From Sheuella sp. (lineage in GTDB: Bacteria; Pseudomonadota; Gammaproteobacteria; Burkholderiales; Burkholderiaceae_B), in assembly GCA_030650995.1 (NCBI GenBank), contig JAUSCY010000137.1, positions 1 through 39,574 of the forward strand: a stretch of 39,574 bases of DNA, read 5' to 3'. Of the stretch, positions 1 to 7,337 are shown piece after piece (the first letter of the stretch is position 1; each line of letters starts with the position of its first letter). The notes beneath the pieces were generated by a model. It did not search any database. It was given only the letters and a program-made list of their open reading frames with translations, and was not told where the DNA came from. Both the position numbers and the translations under genes were made by a program.

Positions 1-248
1 CATTTTTTATATTCAGGATCGTGCCAGGCTTTGGCGACAACGCGCACACCGTTGCGGGGTCCGACTTTAGTTTCGTAAGTCTCGATCAGCGCATCCAGTG
101 CCGCAGAATCCACATATCCTTTGTCAATCAGCAATGACTCCAGCGCACGGACACGCAGATCGATATCAGACAGCTCCGAGCCTTCGTGTTCATGGTCGTG
201 GTCATGGTGATGCCCGTGCGAACTATGTGTGTGAGATGTGTCACTCAT
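1..248 (-). CDS. nthA: Nitrile hydratase alpha subunit, N-terminal part
   Basis: Only the first 82 or so codons are present; the gene runs off the left edge. Nitrile hydratase converts nitriles to amides with a Co or Fe centre held by the alpha subunit. The visible part starts with a His/Asp-rich tail (residues 6-22), followed by a stretch typical of the family: [20 protein letters not shown] and then [13 protein letters not shown]. The metal-binding Cys cluster lies beyond the edge, so activity cannot be judged. The ATG at 248 is preceded by AAAGGA at a good distance. The His-rich leader is common in cobalt-type alpha subunits and could help metal loading, which is inference. The gene is divergent from the Fic gene, with a 167-base shared upstream region. 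Confidence 0.88.
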   Translation of the reverse strand, partial: MSDTSHTHSSHGHHHDHDHEHEGSELSDIDLRVRALESLLIDKGYVDSAALDALIETYETKVGPRNGVRVVAKAWHDPEYKK

Positions 249-336
249 AAAATATTCCTTTACCTGCGTGCATGCTGCTGAAGATAGATTTCTTTTAGCA
301 AATTAGCATAGGAATTCAGCTTTCGATAGGTAATTT

Positions 337-362
337 GCGGTGAATACTTCAATATTCACCGC
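337..362. promoter_or_regulatory. Operator-like inverted repeat 1 upstream of the Fic gene
   Basis: Perfect 10-base arms GCGGTGAATA (337-346) and TATTCACCGC (353-362) are separated by 6 bases. The same arms recur at 389-415. The two centres are about 52.5 bases apart, close to five helical turns, so bound dimers would sit on the same face. It is probably a binding site for a dimeric regulator, perhaps the winged-helix end of the Fic protein itself (inference). Confidence 0.65.
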
Positions 363-379
363 ATAAAATACATTGAATA

Positions 380-409
380 TTGACTATTGCGGTGAATAAA
401 GTACATAAT
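380..409 (+). promoter_or_regulatory. Sigma70-type promoter of the Fic gene
   Basis: TTGACT (380-385) and CATAAT (404-409) are spaced by 18 bases. A start point 6-8 bases after the -10 box falls on or next to the ATG at 416, which also lacks a clear ribosome binding site. The transcript may therefore be leaderless. A possible upstream TTG start at 380 would lie inside the -35 box and is unlikely to be used. Confidence 0.5.
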
Positions 410-415
410 CACCGC
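389..415. promoter_or_regulatory. Operator-like inverted repeat 2, overlapping the Fic promoter
   Basis: Arms GCGGTGAATA (389-398) and TAATCACCGC (406-415) are separated by 7 bases, with one mismatch. It covers the promoter spacer and -10 box and ends at the base before the ATG at 416. Occupancy would block RNA polymerase, so it reads as a repressor site paired with the repeat at 337-362. Confidence 0.65.
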
Positions 416-1546
416 ATGAATAGCGGCAATAAACTATATATATGGCAACAAGATGAATGGCCGGGCTGGCGTTACAGCCATGCCCAGCTTATGCCTTTAC
501 TCGGTCAGGTACATCAAAACCTTGGGAGCCTGGCTGGTCGGATGCGCGATCAAGGCATCAGCTCTCAATCAAGAGTCAACCTTGAGGCATTGACGCTGGA
601 TGCGGTGATGACCAGCGAAATAGAAGGAGAGTTTCTTGACTACGATACAGTCCGTTCATCTGTAGCAAAACACCTGGGCTTGGATATAGGAGGACTTTTA
701 CCAGAAGACCGTCATGTCGAGGGTGTTGTAGATATGATTCTCGATGCGACAGCCAACCACGAAAAACCGTTGACACCAGAACGGCTACACACATGGCACA
801 AGGGGCTTTTCCCATTTGGACGTAGCGATATGTCCTCTATCAGCACGGGCGCATGGCGAACAGATCAGGACGGTCCAATGCAAGTCATCTCTGGACCAGT
901 ACATCGTCGGCGCGTGCACTTTGAGGCGCCGCACGCAACGCGCTTAGACGGCGAAATCAAAGATTTTCTTTCTTGGTTTGAAACGTCTGATGAGACTGAT
1001 CCAATACTGAAAGCCGCGCTTGCACATTTATGGTTTGTGACAATCCATCCATACGACGATGGTAATGGTCGTATGGCGCGAGCAATCAGTGACTTGGCGC
1101 TCGCACGGGCAGACCTTGGAACTCAGCGCTTTTACAGTGTTTCTGCACAAATACAAAAAGAACGTAACGCCTATTACGGGTTGCTTGAAAAAACCCAAAA
1201 GGGAAACCTGGAGGTGACAGAATGGTTATCTTGGTTTTTGTCATGTCTTCTACGCGCGCTTCAATACGCCGATGCGACACTCACTCAGGTTTTATCAAAA
1301 GCAAATTTTTGGCATCGATGGAGTGAGATGCCATTTAATGAAAGACAAATAAAAGTTTTAAATTTGATGCTGCATGACTTTCAGGGAAAGTTAACAAACA
1401 AAAAATGGTCAGCACTTTGCAAATGCTCCTCTGATACTGCACTCAGGGATATCAACGAGTTATTGACACGCGGTGTACTCGCAAAGTCGGAATCAGGAGG
1501 AAGAAGTACAAGCTATACGCTGGTTATTTATCCTCAACAAGAATGA
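416..1546 (+). CDS. Fic family protein (DUF4172-Fic-winged helix)
   Basis: Predicted AMP-transferase of 376 residues, with three parts. The N-terminal part resembles DUF4172 (motif YIWQQDEWPGW near residue 8). The Fic core carries HPYDDGNGRMAR at about residues 211-222, matching HxFxDGNGRxxR with Tyr for Phe; the catalytic His and the phosphate-binding loop are present. The C-terminal roughly 80 residues look like a winged helix. TSEIEG (about residues 66-71) matches the (S/T)xxxE(G/N) inhibitory motif placed before the Fic core, as in class II Fic proteins, so the enzyme is probably self-inhibited. ATG 416 is preferred over the TTG at 380, which sits in the -35 box. The winged helix and the paired inverted repeats suggest autoregulation. 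The target protein is unknown. No partner antitoxin gene is adjacent. Confidence 0.88.
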   Translation: MNSGNKLYIWQQDEWPGWRYSHAQLMPLLGQVHQNLGSLAGRMRDQGISSQSRVNLEALTLDAVMTSEIEGEFLDYDTVRSSVAKHLGLDIGGLLPEDRHVEGVVDMILDATANHEKPLTPERLHTWHKGLFPFGRSDMSSISTGAWRTDQDGPMQVISGPVHRRRVHFEAPHATRLDGEIKDFLSWFETSDETDPILKAALAHLWFVTIHPYDDGNGRMARAISDLALARADLGTQRFYSVSAQIQKERNAYYGLLEKTQKGNLEVTEWLSWFLSCLLRALQYADATLTQVLSKANFWHRWSEMPFNERQIKVLNLMLHDFQGKLTNKKWSALCKCSSDTALRDINELLTRGVLAKSESGGRSTSYTLVIYPQQE

Positions 1547-1604
1547 CCTTGCCGCCGCAATTCATGTGGCAAGAACGAGTGAAAAATTCATGCAAAAATA
1601 AGAA

Positions 1605-1660
1605 ACCCGCCTTGGGAGCACTGTGTACAGAGATGAATCTGTACCTGAAGTGTGGCGGGT
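1605..1660 (-). terminator. Nested hairpin, terminator for the minus-strand catabolic operon
   Basis: Outer arms ACCCGCC (1605-1611) and GGCGGGT (1654-1660), middle arms CACT/AGTG (1619-1622, 1649-1652) and inner arms GTACAGA (1625-1631) and TCTGTAC (1638-1644) nest around a 6-base loop. Read leftward, the stem is followed by TTTCTTATTTTTG, so it suits the operon that ends at 1809. Read rightward there is no T run, so termination of the Fic transcript is less certain. Confidence 0.6.
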
Positions 1661-1808
1661 ATTGTTGCTAAAATTAATCCACAGAAACGTAATGAACTAA
1701 ATTAATTTATTGTAATAGTTTGTAAAGATTATCTTTTAAATAGTTGATCACGCGACTCAGGCGCGATGCCGCAGAAAATACCTACCGTTTTTGTAGCAAA
1801 AGGCCCTG

Positions 1809-3005
1809 TCATTTCCCTAAACCACCCGCTGCACGTAAGGCATCAATATCTCCTTGCGTCATACCAAGAATTTCACTCAGTACAGTCTCTGTATGCTCAC
1901 CTAAGGATGGTGATGGTGTGCGCACTGAGCCTGGAGTTTCGGACAGGCGAATTGGCACACCGACCACGCGTACAGCACCTGCACGGGGATGGTCCATATT
2001 CACAATGGTCCCGCGCGCGGCGACCTGTGGATGGTCTATTACTTGTGAAATATTATTAATCGCACCGATAGGAATACCGGCATCGACCAGCAATGTTTCC
2101 CACTCCTCAAAGCTGCGCGTCATAAATGCTGTCTGAAGTATGTCGACGAGGGCTGCGCGATTTTTGTTGCGATCACTGTTAGTACGAAAACGATGATCGT
2201 CTATCAGCTCGGGGCAGCTGATCACAGGACAGAAATCACGCCATAATTTATCGCTCCCCACAGCAAGAGCCAGATCGCGTGTTTTTGTATGGAAGGTCTG
2301 GTAAGGCAACAGTGCTTTATAAGCGGTTCCCATCGGCACAGGGATCTCGCCTGTCGTGAAATAATTCCCAATCATCACACCAAGCAGTGAGAGCTGACCA
2401 TCCATCATGGAAATATCAATGGACTGACCCACGCCAGTCGCATCTTTCGCTCGCAGTGCCACCATGATGCCAAAAGCAGCATTCATCCCTGCAGTCAGGT
2501 CAGCAATCGATACCCCGGCACGCACGCCACTGCCGCCCGCCTCACCCGTCGCACTGATCATGCCACTCTCTGCCTGAACAATCAGATCGAGTGCCGGACG
2601 ATCCCGATACGGTCCATCCTGACCAAAGCCGGAGATCGAACAATAAATAATGCCCGGATTACGCTTGCGCGCGATTTCGTAATCGAGGCCGAGACGCTCG
2701 AGCGTGCCAGGCCGGAAATTTTCCAGGACAACATCACAGCGTTCGACCATGCGCAGAAAGGTTTCTTTGCCCTCCGGATTTTTCAGATCTAGAACAATCC
2801 CTTTCTTGTTGCGATGTAAACCAATGAAGTAGTCTGTTTCACCACCAGGCAACTGCGTCCCCCATGCTCGGGCGATATCACCCTTGCCAGGTGGTTCGAT
2901 CTTGATCACGTCTGCGCCATAATCAGCAAGCATTGTTGAGCAGTATGGACCGGCCAGGGCATGACTCAAATCCAGGACCTTCAGACCTTCAAGTGGTAAT
3001 TTCAT
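1809..3005 (-). CDS. CaiB/BaiF family (class III) CoA-transferase
   Basis: 398 residues, the usual length for formyl-CoA transferase relatives, which move CoA between carboxylic acids through an Asp-bound intermediate. The N-terminus LEGLKVLDLSHALAGPYCST and the motif ADVIKIEPPGKGD are characteristic. The segment RPALDLIVQAESG places the probable catalytic Asp at residue 140. Substrate cannot be read from sequence. It is the last gene of a minus-strand operon with a fused class I CoA-transferase, a DUF35 protein and a thiolase-like protein, so it probably activates or recycles an acyl-CoA in the same degradative route. The start ATG at 3005 lies 94 bases after the preceding gene, and a hairpin terminator lies beyond the stop. 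Confidence 0.9.
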   Translation of the reverse strand: MKLPLEGLKVLDLSHALAGPYCSTMLADYGADVIKIEPPGKGDIARAWGTQLPGGETDYFIGLHRNKKGIVLDLKNPEGKETFLRMVERCDVVLENFRPGTLERLGLDYEIARKRNPGIIYCSISGFGQDGPYRDRPALDLIVQAESGMISATGEAGGSGVRAGVSIADLTAGMNAAFGIMVALRAKDATGVGQSIDISMMDGQLSLLGVMIGNYFTTGEIPVPMGTAYKALLPYQTFHTKTRDLALAVGSDKLWRDFCPVISCPELIDDHRFRTNSDRNKNRAALVDILQTAFMTRSFEEWETLLVDAGIPIGAINNISQVIDHPQVAARGTIVNMDHPRAGAVRVVGVPIRLSETPGSVRTPSPSLGEHTETVLSEILGMTQGDIDALRAAGGLGK

Positions 3006-3099
3006 TTAAATCTCTTCCAACACGTACAGAAAAACAATACGACTACAATCATCACTAAATGAATCAAGGCCGCTCAGAATTTAAGATAGCTCAGCCAAC

Positions 3100-4494
3100 T
3101 CAGGACTGTTCCATCACCTTGAAATCAGCCGCCACCTCAAAATCAATTTCACCCAGCGCTTTAACTTCCTCGGGTGTAAATCCTGGCGCCACGGCTTCAA
3201 GGATAAAGCGACCATCCACCCAATGCAATACTGCGAGATCAGTCACCAGCCAGTCGACACAATTGCGACCTGTCAGTGGATATTTGCACTGACGCGGTAA
3301 TTTTGTTCGGCCTTTACTGTCCGCATGCTCCATGACGATGATTAACTCAACATCGCCAGAGATCAGATCCATGGCGCCGCCTATCCCGCCGCGCTTGGCA
3401 TCTGTAATGCTCCAGTTCGCGACGTTAGCTTCGCGATCCACCTCATAAGCACCCAGAATGACCGTATCGATGTGACCGCCTCGCGCCATTTCAAATGAAG
3501 TGACACTTTCAAAATACGAAGTTCCAGGGATCGCCTCGACAAACTGACCCCCTGCATTAAACACGTCAGGATCAACCGCATCACCCGACACAATGCCACC
3601 GTAACCAAGCACGCCGTTTTCTGCGTGCAACCATACGCCCCGATCTTCAAGAAAATTAGAAACCTGGGTCGGTATACCTACGCCTAAATTAACGTAGGTA
3701 TCATTTCTGACAATTTTTGCTGCATTTTTGGCTATACCGTTACGTGTTAAAGCTTGTTTGCCGTTATAGGTACGGGCACTATCTGCAGGTCGTTTTTCTG
3801 CGCGCGTTAAAGTTTTAACATCTATCGGATCGGTGATTTTCAATACGCGAGAGACAAAAATCCCAGGCAGATCGATCAACTCGGCAGGTAACTCGCCCAC
3901 CTCTACGATCTCTTCGACTTCAACAATCGCAATACGCGCGGCCTTGGCAAACGCTGTATTAAAGTTCGCACTGCCACCACGAAACTGAACATTGCCAGCG
4001 CGATCGGCACGGTAGGCACTCAGGAATGCGAAATCAACATTGATCGCGTGTTCAAGCACGTGCGGCTTACCATTGAAATAGCGAATGTCTTTGCCTGCTG
4101 CAAGATCAGTGTCTACACCGGTGGGTGAATAAAATGCCGGAATACCTGCGCCCCCTGCACGACAGCGTTCGACCAGAATACCCTGCGGAACCAGCTCAAC
4201 TTCAAGTGTGCCAGCCGCTATTCTTCTCTCGCCCTCGGTCTGCATGCCGGCTCTGATTGAAAAGGAGGCAATTAGTTTTTTAACTTGATTGTTTTCGACC
4301 AGTAACTGCCCTTTTTCTGCAGGTGCACCCAAAGAATTACAAACCAGTGTCAAGTTCTTTGTGCCTTTATCTCTTAACGCAAAGATCAACGTATTAGGAA
4401 AACGATGCGCTAAACCGAAACCTGAAATCGCTACGCTCGCCCCTTCAGGAATATCTGCAATTGCCTGTTCAGCGGATGCGACGACCTTATCCAT
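3100..4494 (-). CDS. Fused A+B subunit class I (3-oxoacid type) CoA-transferase
   Basis: 464 residues with the alpha-type domain first (VASAEQAIADIPEGASVAIS; SGFG glycine loop) and the beta-type domain from about residue 250. The beta part contains LGVGIPTQVSNFL and HAENGVLGYGG, where the Glu at about residue 292 is the expected nucleophile that forms the glutamyl-CoA thioester. Bacterial members are often two genes; a single-chain fusion resembles the mitochondrial SCOT layout. ATG 4494 is preferred over the codon six positions upstream because AAAGGA lies at good distance before it. Likely role: transferring CoA from succinyl-CoA or another acyl-CoA to an organic acid made by the neighbouring enzymes. 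The exact substrate is unknown. Confidence 0.9.
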   Translation of the reverse strand: MDKVVASAEQAIADIPEGASVAISGFGLAHRFPNTLIFALRDKGTKNLTLVCNSLGAPAEKGQLLVENNQVKKLIASFSIRAGMQTEGERRIAAGTLEVELVPQGILVERCRAGGAGIPAFYSPTGVDTDLAAGKDIRYFNGKPHVLEHAINVDFAFLSAYRADRAGNVQFRGGSANFNTAFAKAARIAIVEVEEIVEVGELPAELIDLPGIFVSRVLKITDPIDVKTLTRAEKRPADSARTYNGKQALTRNGIAKNAAKIVRNDTYVNLGVGIPTQVSNFLEDRGVWLHAENGVLGYGGIVSGDAVDPDVFNAGGQFVEAIPGTSYFESVTSFEMARGGHIDTVILGAYEVDREANVANWSITDAKRGGIGGAMDLISGDVELIIVMEHADSKGRTKLPRQCKYPLTGRNCVDWLVTDLAVLHWVDGRFILEAVAPGFTPEEVKALGEIDFEVAADFKVMEQS

Positions 4495-4530
4495 ATATAT
4501 CCTTTCACACATTCGATACTATTTGATTAA

Positions 4531-4932
4531 TCAAGCCAATTTAAACATTGGAATACCAGGACCTTCTTCACTGGATTTAAAAGTGACCTGAACCTTTTGT
4601 CCAATTCGAATCGTATCCAGATCGCAATCGACAATGTTTGTCAGCATCGTTACGCCTTCGTCTAGCGTCACATAAGCGATTGCATAAGGCGTCGGTCCAG
4701 AGGCCCGTGTCACGCTGTAGCTATAAACCGTACCGGTTCCCTTTGCTTCTTTCCACTCGGTTTTGTCGCTAAAACAAAAGGGGCATAGTGCGCGGGGATA
4801 GTGATGATGCTGATTGCAATCATTGCAATATTTCAGCAGTAGTTTGCCTAACGACGCAGCCTCAAAGTACGGCGCATCGCCGTAATTCAGCTTTGGGGCG
4901 GGAATCTTTCTGTCTTGATAAGGTGTGCTCAT
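4531..4932 (-). CDS. DUF35 zinc-ribbon/OB-fold protein
   Basis: 133 residues. A rubredoxin-like zinc ribbon is formed by C36, C39, C50 and C53, and the remainder fits the DUF35 OB-fold (GTVYSYSVTRASGPTPYAIA). Members of this family pair with thiolase-like enzymes and are needed for their activity or stability, as in archaeal acetoacetyl-CoA thiolase/HMG-CoA synthase complexes and actinobacterial steroid side-chain aldolases. Here the gene lies only 5 bases downstream of the thiolase-like gene, a strong sign of a complex. It has no catalytic motif of its own. Confidence 0.88.
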   Translation of the reverse strand: MSTPYQDRKIPAPKLNYGDAPYFEAASLGKLLLKYCNDCNQHHHYPRALCPFCFSDKTEWKEAKGTGTVYSYSVTRASGPTPYAIAYVTLDEGVTMLTNIVDCDLDTIRIGQKVQVTFKSSEEGPGIPMFKLA

Positions 4933-4937
4933 CTTAA

Positions 4938-6095
4938 TTACTCCCTTTCCATGATGAGTGTGGCACTGCCATGACGCGTGCTCAGCGAGCCGCCTGTACC
5001 ATGCGCAAGTGCGATATCGCAGTTTTTGACCTGAACCATCGGATGGGCTTCGCCACGCAATTGACGGACTGCTTCAATGATCTTGGTGATACCACCACGG
5101 TTAACAGGATGGTTATTACACAATCCGCCGCCATCGGTATTAAAGGGTAATTTGCCCACACCAGAGATCAAGTTGCCATCCATCACGAATTTTCCGCCCT
5201 CGCCCTTCTTGCAAAAGCCGAGATCTTCGAGCGTCATGATGACTGTGATTGTGAAGCTGTCATAAATTGAGGCATATTTGATGTCTTGTGGTGTAACACC
5301 GGCCTCTGCGAAAGCGATGGGACCAGACCGCACAGCTCCTGTGTACGTAATATCTACTTTGCCTCCCATCTGCCCCTTGGGTGACTCTCCTGCACCGATC
5401 AGTTTGACCAGAGGACGCTTAAGACTCTTAGCGATCTCAGGACTGACGACAATAACCGCCCCGCCACCATCGGTCACAACACAGCAATCCATCCGGTGCA
5501 AAGGATCTGCGATTAAGGGCGAACGAATAACATCCTCGACCGTCACGACCTTTTTCAGATACGCATTAGGATTGTGTTGTGCGTGATGAGATGCTGCGAC
5601 TTTGACCCAGGCCATTTGCTCATTCGTCGTACCAAACTCATACATGTGGCGCATCGCCGACAGTGCATAGAGGTTGACCGTCACAGGGCCATAAGGCATT
5701 TCAAAAGGTGTGTCAGGGATATTGGAGTCGAGTTCTCGAACAATCGTACCTGGCCGGCCAAACCCTGCACAGGTGATGAGTGCAACGCTGCACTTACCAG
5801 CGGCAATCGCCTCGGCCGCATGAGCTACCAAGTATAGATAAGACGAACCACCGGTATTCGTTGAATCGGAATGCTTAACCGTCAACCCCATGTAATCGAT
5901 CATATTGATGCCACCAAGCCCGCCGGGCGCATCGGTGGAACAGAAATAGCCGTCAACATCATGGATCGTCAGCCCTGCGTCTTCAAGGGCACCTTTGGCA
6001 CACTCAGCATGGAGCTGTGCGAGCGATTTATTCTCTATCTTTCGTGCGGGATGCTCAAATATCCCGGCTATATACGCCTTGCCTCGTATGCTCAT
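4938..6095 (-). CDS. Thiolase-like protein (SCP2-type) lacking the usual nucleophilic Cys
   Basis: 385 residues with the overall layout of SCP2-type thiolases: SLAQLHAECAKGALEDAGL near the start, VTDGGGAVIVVS near residue 208, NNHP with His at 329, and a final AHGTGGSLSTRHG. The position that holds the nucleophilic Cys in true thiolases reads STNTGGSSYLYL (about residues 78-89), without Cys, and the second Cys near the C-terminus is His 365. With the adjacent DUF35 gene this resembles Ltp2-type retro-aldolases more than acetyl-CoA acetyltransferases, so C-C cleavage of a hydroxyacyl-CoA is a reasonable guess. The usual database label would be acetyl-CoA acetyltransferase. The gene lies between the cyclodeaminase-like gene and the DUF35 gene. 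Confidence 0.85.
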   Translation of the reverse strand: MSIRGKAYIAGIFEHPARKIENKSLAQLHAECAKGALEDAGLTIHDVDGYFCSTDAPGGLGGINMIDYMGLTVKHSDSTNTGGSSYLYLVAHAAEAIAAGKCSVALITCAGFGRPGTIVRELDSNIPDTPFEMPYGPVTVNLYALSAMRHMYEFGTTNEQMAWVKVAASHHAQHNPNAYLKKVVTVEDVIRSPLIADPLHRMDCCVVTDGGGAVIVVSPEIAKSLKRPLVKLIGAGESPKGQMGGKVDITYTGAVRSGPIAFAEAGVTPQDIKYASIYDSFTITVIMTLEDLGFCKKGEGGKFVMDGNLISGVGKLPFNTDGGGLCNNHPVNRGGITKIIEAVRQLRGEAHPMVQVKNCDIALAHGTGGSLSTRHGSATLIMERE

Positions 6096-6196
6096 TGTTC
6101 TATTGTCTCCACTATTATTCTGTCCGACCTGTTTATGGGATCGGTTTTTTATCTCACTACCTATTGTTTTATACCACTCATCGCACCATTAAAAAA

Positions 6197-7126
6197 CTAA
6201 CGCGATTCATATACTAGCTCTGCAGCGATCAGATCCAGCGAAGCAAAACCAACAGACTTGAATACAGTGATCGCCAGATCGTCAGCACGCCAAGAATGCG
6301 ACTGTTTCAGGACCAACTCAGCCAACTCAGCATGAATATCTGACGTAGCCATCAAGCCTTGTTGAATCGCCTGGAATATCTCGCCACCCTTTTCCAATAC
6401 CGCTTCACGGCTATCTGCAAACACTTGCGCTTTAGAAACGATTGCAGGTTCTGCCTCAGACATTTTTGTGGTGAACGCACCGACCAAGCCCAAATGCGTA
6501 CCAGGTTTAACCCATTCTTTGCGAACAAACGGTTCTGTAGCCGTTGTAACCGCAGCAACTACATCCGCCTGCTCAAGGGCCCGTTGAAGATCCGTCGATA
6601 CCTCAGCACGGATCCCTAATACCGCGAGTCGCTCAACGATCAGTTGGGTTTTATCTGCTTTGCGCCCCCAGATCAGGACGCGCGATAAAGGCATCACGCT
6701 AAGGTGAGCCTGCACCATAGGGACGCTTAAAGCTCCAGTCCCTAAAACCACCAAGGTCTGTGAATTTTTACGCGCAAGGATTTTTGCTGCGAGTGCTGCC
6801 GTTGCTGCCGTTCGCCGTAACGTCAATTCAGTGCCATCCAAGACTGCGATCGGGTTTCCATTGGCACAGGAAATGAGCACGTAGACAGCGGATACGGCGG
6901 GTTCTCCAATGGCACTATTGCCTGGCCAAACCGACACCAGTTTCACTCCCATCAACTTCTGTGCCTTCCAGGCAGGCATGATGAGTACAGTGCTATTGTC
7001 GTGATTGGGCTCGTAATGGCTACGCTGCGGAGACTCGATTGGCTCCTGCAATCCGGTCGCGATCGCATCCACCAGACGCGCGTAGGGCAGCGCTTGCTCG
7101 ACTGCTTGTTGGTCAAAAAATTGCAT
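6197..7126 (-). CDS. Ornithine cyclodeaminase/mu-crystallin family protein
   Basis: 309 residues from ATG 7126, which follows CTGGAGCG at a suitable distance; an open frame extends upstream to 7378 but lacks family similarity there. Family features: ATALAAKILARKNSQTLVV-type Rossmann region (TLVVLGTGALSVPMVQAHL, GTGALS at the nucleotide-binding turn), RRTAATAAL, and HLGLVGAFTTKMSEAEP. The family includes ornithine cyclodeaminase, alanine dehydrogenase, ketimine reductases and delta-pyrroline carboxylate reductases, so an NAD(P)-dependent reaction on an amino or imino acid is likely but the substrate is open. It is the first gene of the minus-strand catabolic operon, 101 bases before the thiolase-like gene. 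Confidence 0.88.
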   Translation of the reverse strand: MQFFDQQAVEQALPYARLVDAIATGLQEPIESPQRSHYEPNHDNSTVLIMPAWKAQKLMGVKLVSVWPGNSAIGEPAVSAVYVLISCANGNPIAVLDGTELTLRRTAATAALAAKILARKNSQTLVVLGTGALSVPMVQAHLSVMPLSRVLIWGRKADKTQLIVERLAVLGIRAEVSTDLQRALEQADVVAAVTTATEPFVRKEWVKPGTHLGLVGAFTTKMSEAEPAIVSKAQVFADSREAVLEKGGEIFQAIQQGLMATSDIHAELAELVLKQSHSWRADDLAITVFKSVGFASLDLIAAELVYESR

Positions 7127-7337
7127 AATTAGCGCTCCAGTTAAGTCTGTTTTCCAAGCGTGCTCTACGTTGGTGAGATTGGGGATCCGAACCTTAACCT
7201 GAGATACCCAGAGCATCGGCCTAGCCACACCCGCGCTTAACATTAGCGAATGCTGGATTGACGATACTGCAACATCAGAAAGCATAACCATGACAGTGTA
7301 AACTTGGTGATAGACATACCCTATGACGATCCTATAA

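Noticed and set aside
380-415. TTG start 12 codons upstream of the Fic ATG
   Set aside because: The TTG is the start of the -35 box TTGACT, and the extra codons lie in the second operator.
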